Part shown: piece after piece, positions 61,801-64,000 of the stretch
Layout of the letters: every line of letters begins with the position of its first letter
Position numbering within the stretch: the stretch's first letter is position 1
Assembly (NCBI GenBank): GCA_903813345.2
Contig: CAIIXF020000006.1
Location: 8,048,989-8,112,988 of the forward strand
Direction: 5' to 3'
DNA: 64,000 bases
From: Owenia fusiformis
Taxonomy: Eukaryota; Annelida; Polychaeta; Sabellida; Oweniidae
Made by a program: the position numbers and the translations under genes
The notes under the pieces: generated by a model
Databases searched by the model: none
Seen by the model: the letters and a program-made list of their open reading frames with translations, nothing else
Told to the model about the DNA's origin: nothing

Positions 61801-63441
61801 GTCATCTATCTAAAATTCAAACATGACCGTGCTCTATTCGAATTTCTCAACCAATCAGAATGCAGCATAGTCAATATAGAACGTTCTCTAATTCTCCATA
61901 GATGCACGACCATGCTATATTCAATCTGCAATTTGCATTGTTTTGAGTGACGTCACATCTCAGCTGCACATCTGGGGCTCTGTCCGGGGATAGCTGTTCT
62001 TTTTTACCCCCTCCGTAACTACTGTAACTATTTAACTATGGCTGACCCATGTTTGCATACACCGTATAAAATCTAAAACGGGGAGTAAAATAGAACAGCC
62101 CAAACAAATTCTTCGGCCGACTTCAAAATCCTGACAGCATGCGTATTCTTCCTTCATGCCCGTTCCACAGACACGGCTTTTACTAATTTTTTATGTTTGA
62201 ATCGGAATAAATAATGATAGGCCATTCAATATGGTGAAATTCATCACTCGTTGGACAGAATGTTAGTACAAATGCACTCACCTTCGGTTCGTGCTTTGTA
62301 CAACATTCTGTCCAACTCGTGCTGAATTTCACCATATTGAATGGCCTATCATTATTTATTCCTTAATTCAAACATGACCGTGCTCTATTCGAATTTCTCA
62401 ACCAATCAGAATGCAGCATAGCCAATATAGAACGTTCTCTAATTCTCCATAGATGCACGACCGTGCTCTATTCAATCTGCATTGTTTTGAGTGACGTCAC
62501 ATCTCAGCTGCACATCTGGGGCTCTGTCCGGGGATAGCTGTTCTTTTTTACTCCCTCCGTAACTACTGCAACTATTTAACTATGGCTGACTTCAAGTTTG
62601 CATTCGGTGAACGAGTCTGAACGGGGAGTAAAATAGAACAGCCCAAACAAATTCTAAATTTTTTCCGGCCGACTTCAGAATTTTGACAGCATGCGTATTC
62701 TTCCTTCATGCCCATTCCACAGACACGGCTTTTACTATTTTTTATGTTTGAATCGGAATAAATAATGATAGGCCATTCAATATGGTGAAATTCAGCACTC
62801 GTTGGACAGAATGTTAGTACAAATGCACTCACCTTCGGTTCGTGCTTTGTACAACATTCTGTCCAACTCGTGCTGAATTTCACCATATTGAATGGCCTAT
62901 CATTATTTATTCCTTAAATCAAAAATTGAATATGAACGGCTCATGGGTTGAGTCAGGGGTCTTTTGCCTTGAATGACACTGTTTGTTGATAACCACAAGA
63001 TAGCATTTTTCAAACGTTAATAAGCCCAGGGTTGGCTGGTTAAAATTGTTATATTGTTCTCATATTATTCGTATTTGTTGAATTGTAAGACTGACCAGTA
63101 CAAATAAACTTAACTAAACTAAACTAAACTATCATGGAAATGGTGAAAAACAGGAAAAAATATATTCTCTTAAATGATGTTGATCACAACATTTGATATA
63201 TTTATATAAAAGTAGCTTTCATATTTAAAAAACAAACAAGTAAATTCCATAATGCTAATGACATCTTTTCATAATGAAAGACTGCATGTTATGGAGTAAT
63301 TAATAAGAGAAAGTTCAATATATTTACCTCTAAGATGAATGTATCTTTGTTCCCAGAAGACAAATCAAGATCTGACAATTCTTCCTCTGTTTCATCAATA
63401 ACATAGTCACTGTGAGGACTGGGCTCTCCTTGATTGTTCTC
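55824..63441 (-). CDS. C2CD5: C2CD5 (CDP138), C-terminal 415 residues
   Basis: C2-domain Akt substrate involved in insulin-stimulated GLUT4 vesicle fusion in mammals; the N-terminal C2 domain is beyond the right edge. Minus-strand exons are 63441-63328, 61809-61606, 61292-61203, 60847-60757, 60417-60286, 59995-59964, 58984-58859, 58037-57885, 56318-56172 and 55982-55824, all in frame. Family blocks: ELSDLDLSSGNKDTFILE; SGFDTCNTQIVPGF; FFKLRTMVPCYV-ELPEDDKIQVSVTA; LTPLPFIPGAHIEHYLGNIN-FFIIRESTSIRE; SGGLSGFVQSFITEV-ARAHVAALGGNALV; NPHKNQAQCLLNVCGDVV. Each aligns with the human C-terminal half in order. The 51-codon exon 58037-57885 (basic, with TPLSPKF and RRSPSKM) falls inside a block that is contiguous in the human form I remember. 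Its removal keeps the frame, so it may be a cassette exon. Confidence 0.96.
60463..60605 (+). mobile_element. Dispersed TGTCACCAC element, copy 5
   Basis: In a C2CD5 intron, 46 bp from exon 60417-60286. Contains AACATGAAAAATGTCACCAC, TTGTTACAGATGCCAAACTC, AAAAAGTTGGAGACTATAG and TGGTGACTAAGG. Confidence 0.75.
61811..62920. repeat. 553-bp tandem duplication, each copy with a 155-bp palindrome
   Basis: Copy 1 (61811-62364) and copy 2 (62365-62920) are nearly identical from AATTCAAACATGACCGTGCT to CATTATTTATTCC. Each contains TGACGTCACATCTCAGCTGC and a palindrome (62206-62360 and 62757-62911) with arms AATAAATAATGATAGGCCAT and its complement. Copy 1 begins two bases beyond C2CD5 exon 61809-61606, touching its splice acceptor. 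Small indels separate the copies, for example a longer segment after TTTTTTCCGG in copy 2. Confidence 0.9.
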
Positions 63442-64000
63442 CTGAAGGTGAAAAAATGTAGAAATATCATAAACACAAATGTAAACTGATCTTAGGGAGG
63501 GAGGGGGCGGGGGTCTTTAGGTCTTAGTCTTTTAGTCTCTTTTATGCATTATATTTTATACTCCCTTACACCTAATATTGCAGTTATAACTAACATCGTA
63601 ATACCATATACATTTATCATTAGGCCTGTATCATATCATTAGTTATGTTTGTGATTGGGAGTGTGAGGGGGATTAAAATAAAAATGTCTAAAATCCTTTT
63701 TAACTAAAGATGGCATAAATCATCATGAATTATTGATCCCAATGAAAACAAATCTGGCACTTTATTTTGCAATCATCGAAAGTCAACAGCAATCTCAATA
63801 GAGCGTCTAAAGCATACAATTCTGTTGTAAGAAGAACAAATGTAAATAACACCTCAAAGAACTGCCTGTGTATTAGTTTGTAATGCCAACCGATAAAACA
63901 TCTATTCATATCTTCTCCAAGCGAGTTCTTTGCTCTCATTTACACAGAAAGATGCAGTAGTTTCTATGTAAAACAACACAAAAATGTGAAGCATAGAGTT
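63442..64000. other. C2CD5 intron at right edge
   Basis: No C2CD5 exon upstream of 63441 is visible; the next one must lie outside. A G-rich stretch (GGGAGGGAGGGGGCGGGGG, 63495-63513) could form a G-quadruplex. Confidence 0.5.

Noticed and set aside
63730-63939. A possible upstream C2CD5 exon on the minus strand
   Set aside because: The translated frame does not match the C2CD5 region expected before the 63441 exon.

Overview
The window is nuclear DNA of an animal. Genes are split by many AT-rich introns with GT/AG ends, coding density is low, and mobile and palindromic repeats are abundant. The spectrin, FOXM, RHNO1 and C2CD5 proteins are clearly homologous to vertebrate ones but diverged. 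This suggests a non-vertebrate bilaterian, most likely a marine invertebrate such as an echinoderm, hemichordate or cephalochordate. The sequence alone does not settle the phylum.

Layout: (1) 1-13,442, alpha-spectrin on the minus strand (ten coding exons, 713 residues of the N-terminal part; the rest lies beyond the left edge), with a hAT-like transposon in one intron. (2) About 13,442-13,748, a candidate divergent promoter shared with (3) a TREX-like DEDDh 3'-5' exonuclease on the plus strand (15,917-17,479). (4) 18.6-21.8 kb, three inverted-repeat elements and an AT-rich minisatellite. (5) 22,692-30,301, a four-exon universal stress protein gene (plus). Its first intron holds a repeat block of about 4.7 kb (322-bp satellite, 15-bp minisatellite, TTAA insertion, tRNA-derived SINEs). 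Its third intron holds a minisatellite that looks like multiplied copies of the exon-3/intron boundary. (6) 34,349-46,575, a complete FOXM1-type forkhead gene (minus, eight coding exons, 739 aa). Its introns contain a frameshifted C2H2 zinc-finger gene, a mariner-type foldback and a Crypton-like fragment. (7) 46.6-51 kb, the FOXM1/RHNO1 intergenic region with two palindromic repeats and a candidate bidirectional promoter near 50.14-50.49 kb. (8) 51,092-53,391, a two-exon gene whose product I identify as RHNO1 (RHINO), the RAD9-RAD1-HUS1 interactor. (9) 55,824-63,441, the 3' third of C2CD5 (minus), with a 553-bp tandem duplication in an intron.

The most notable result is the head-to-head FOXM1-RHNO1 pair. 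In humans these two cell-cycle/DNA-damage genes are also divergent and share a bidirectional promoter. Here an invertebrate has the same pairing, with the RHNO1 N-terminal block, the tryptophan-containing 9-1-1 binding motif and the C-terminal DTPE-YG block all visible. This implies the arrangement is far older than vertebrates.

The second theme is the large number of long inverted repeats (at least ten) in introns and intergenic DNA, including a dispersed family of about 140 bp with five recognisable copies.
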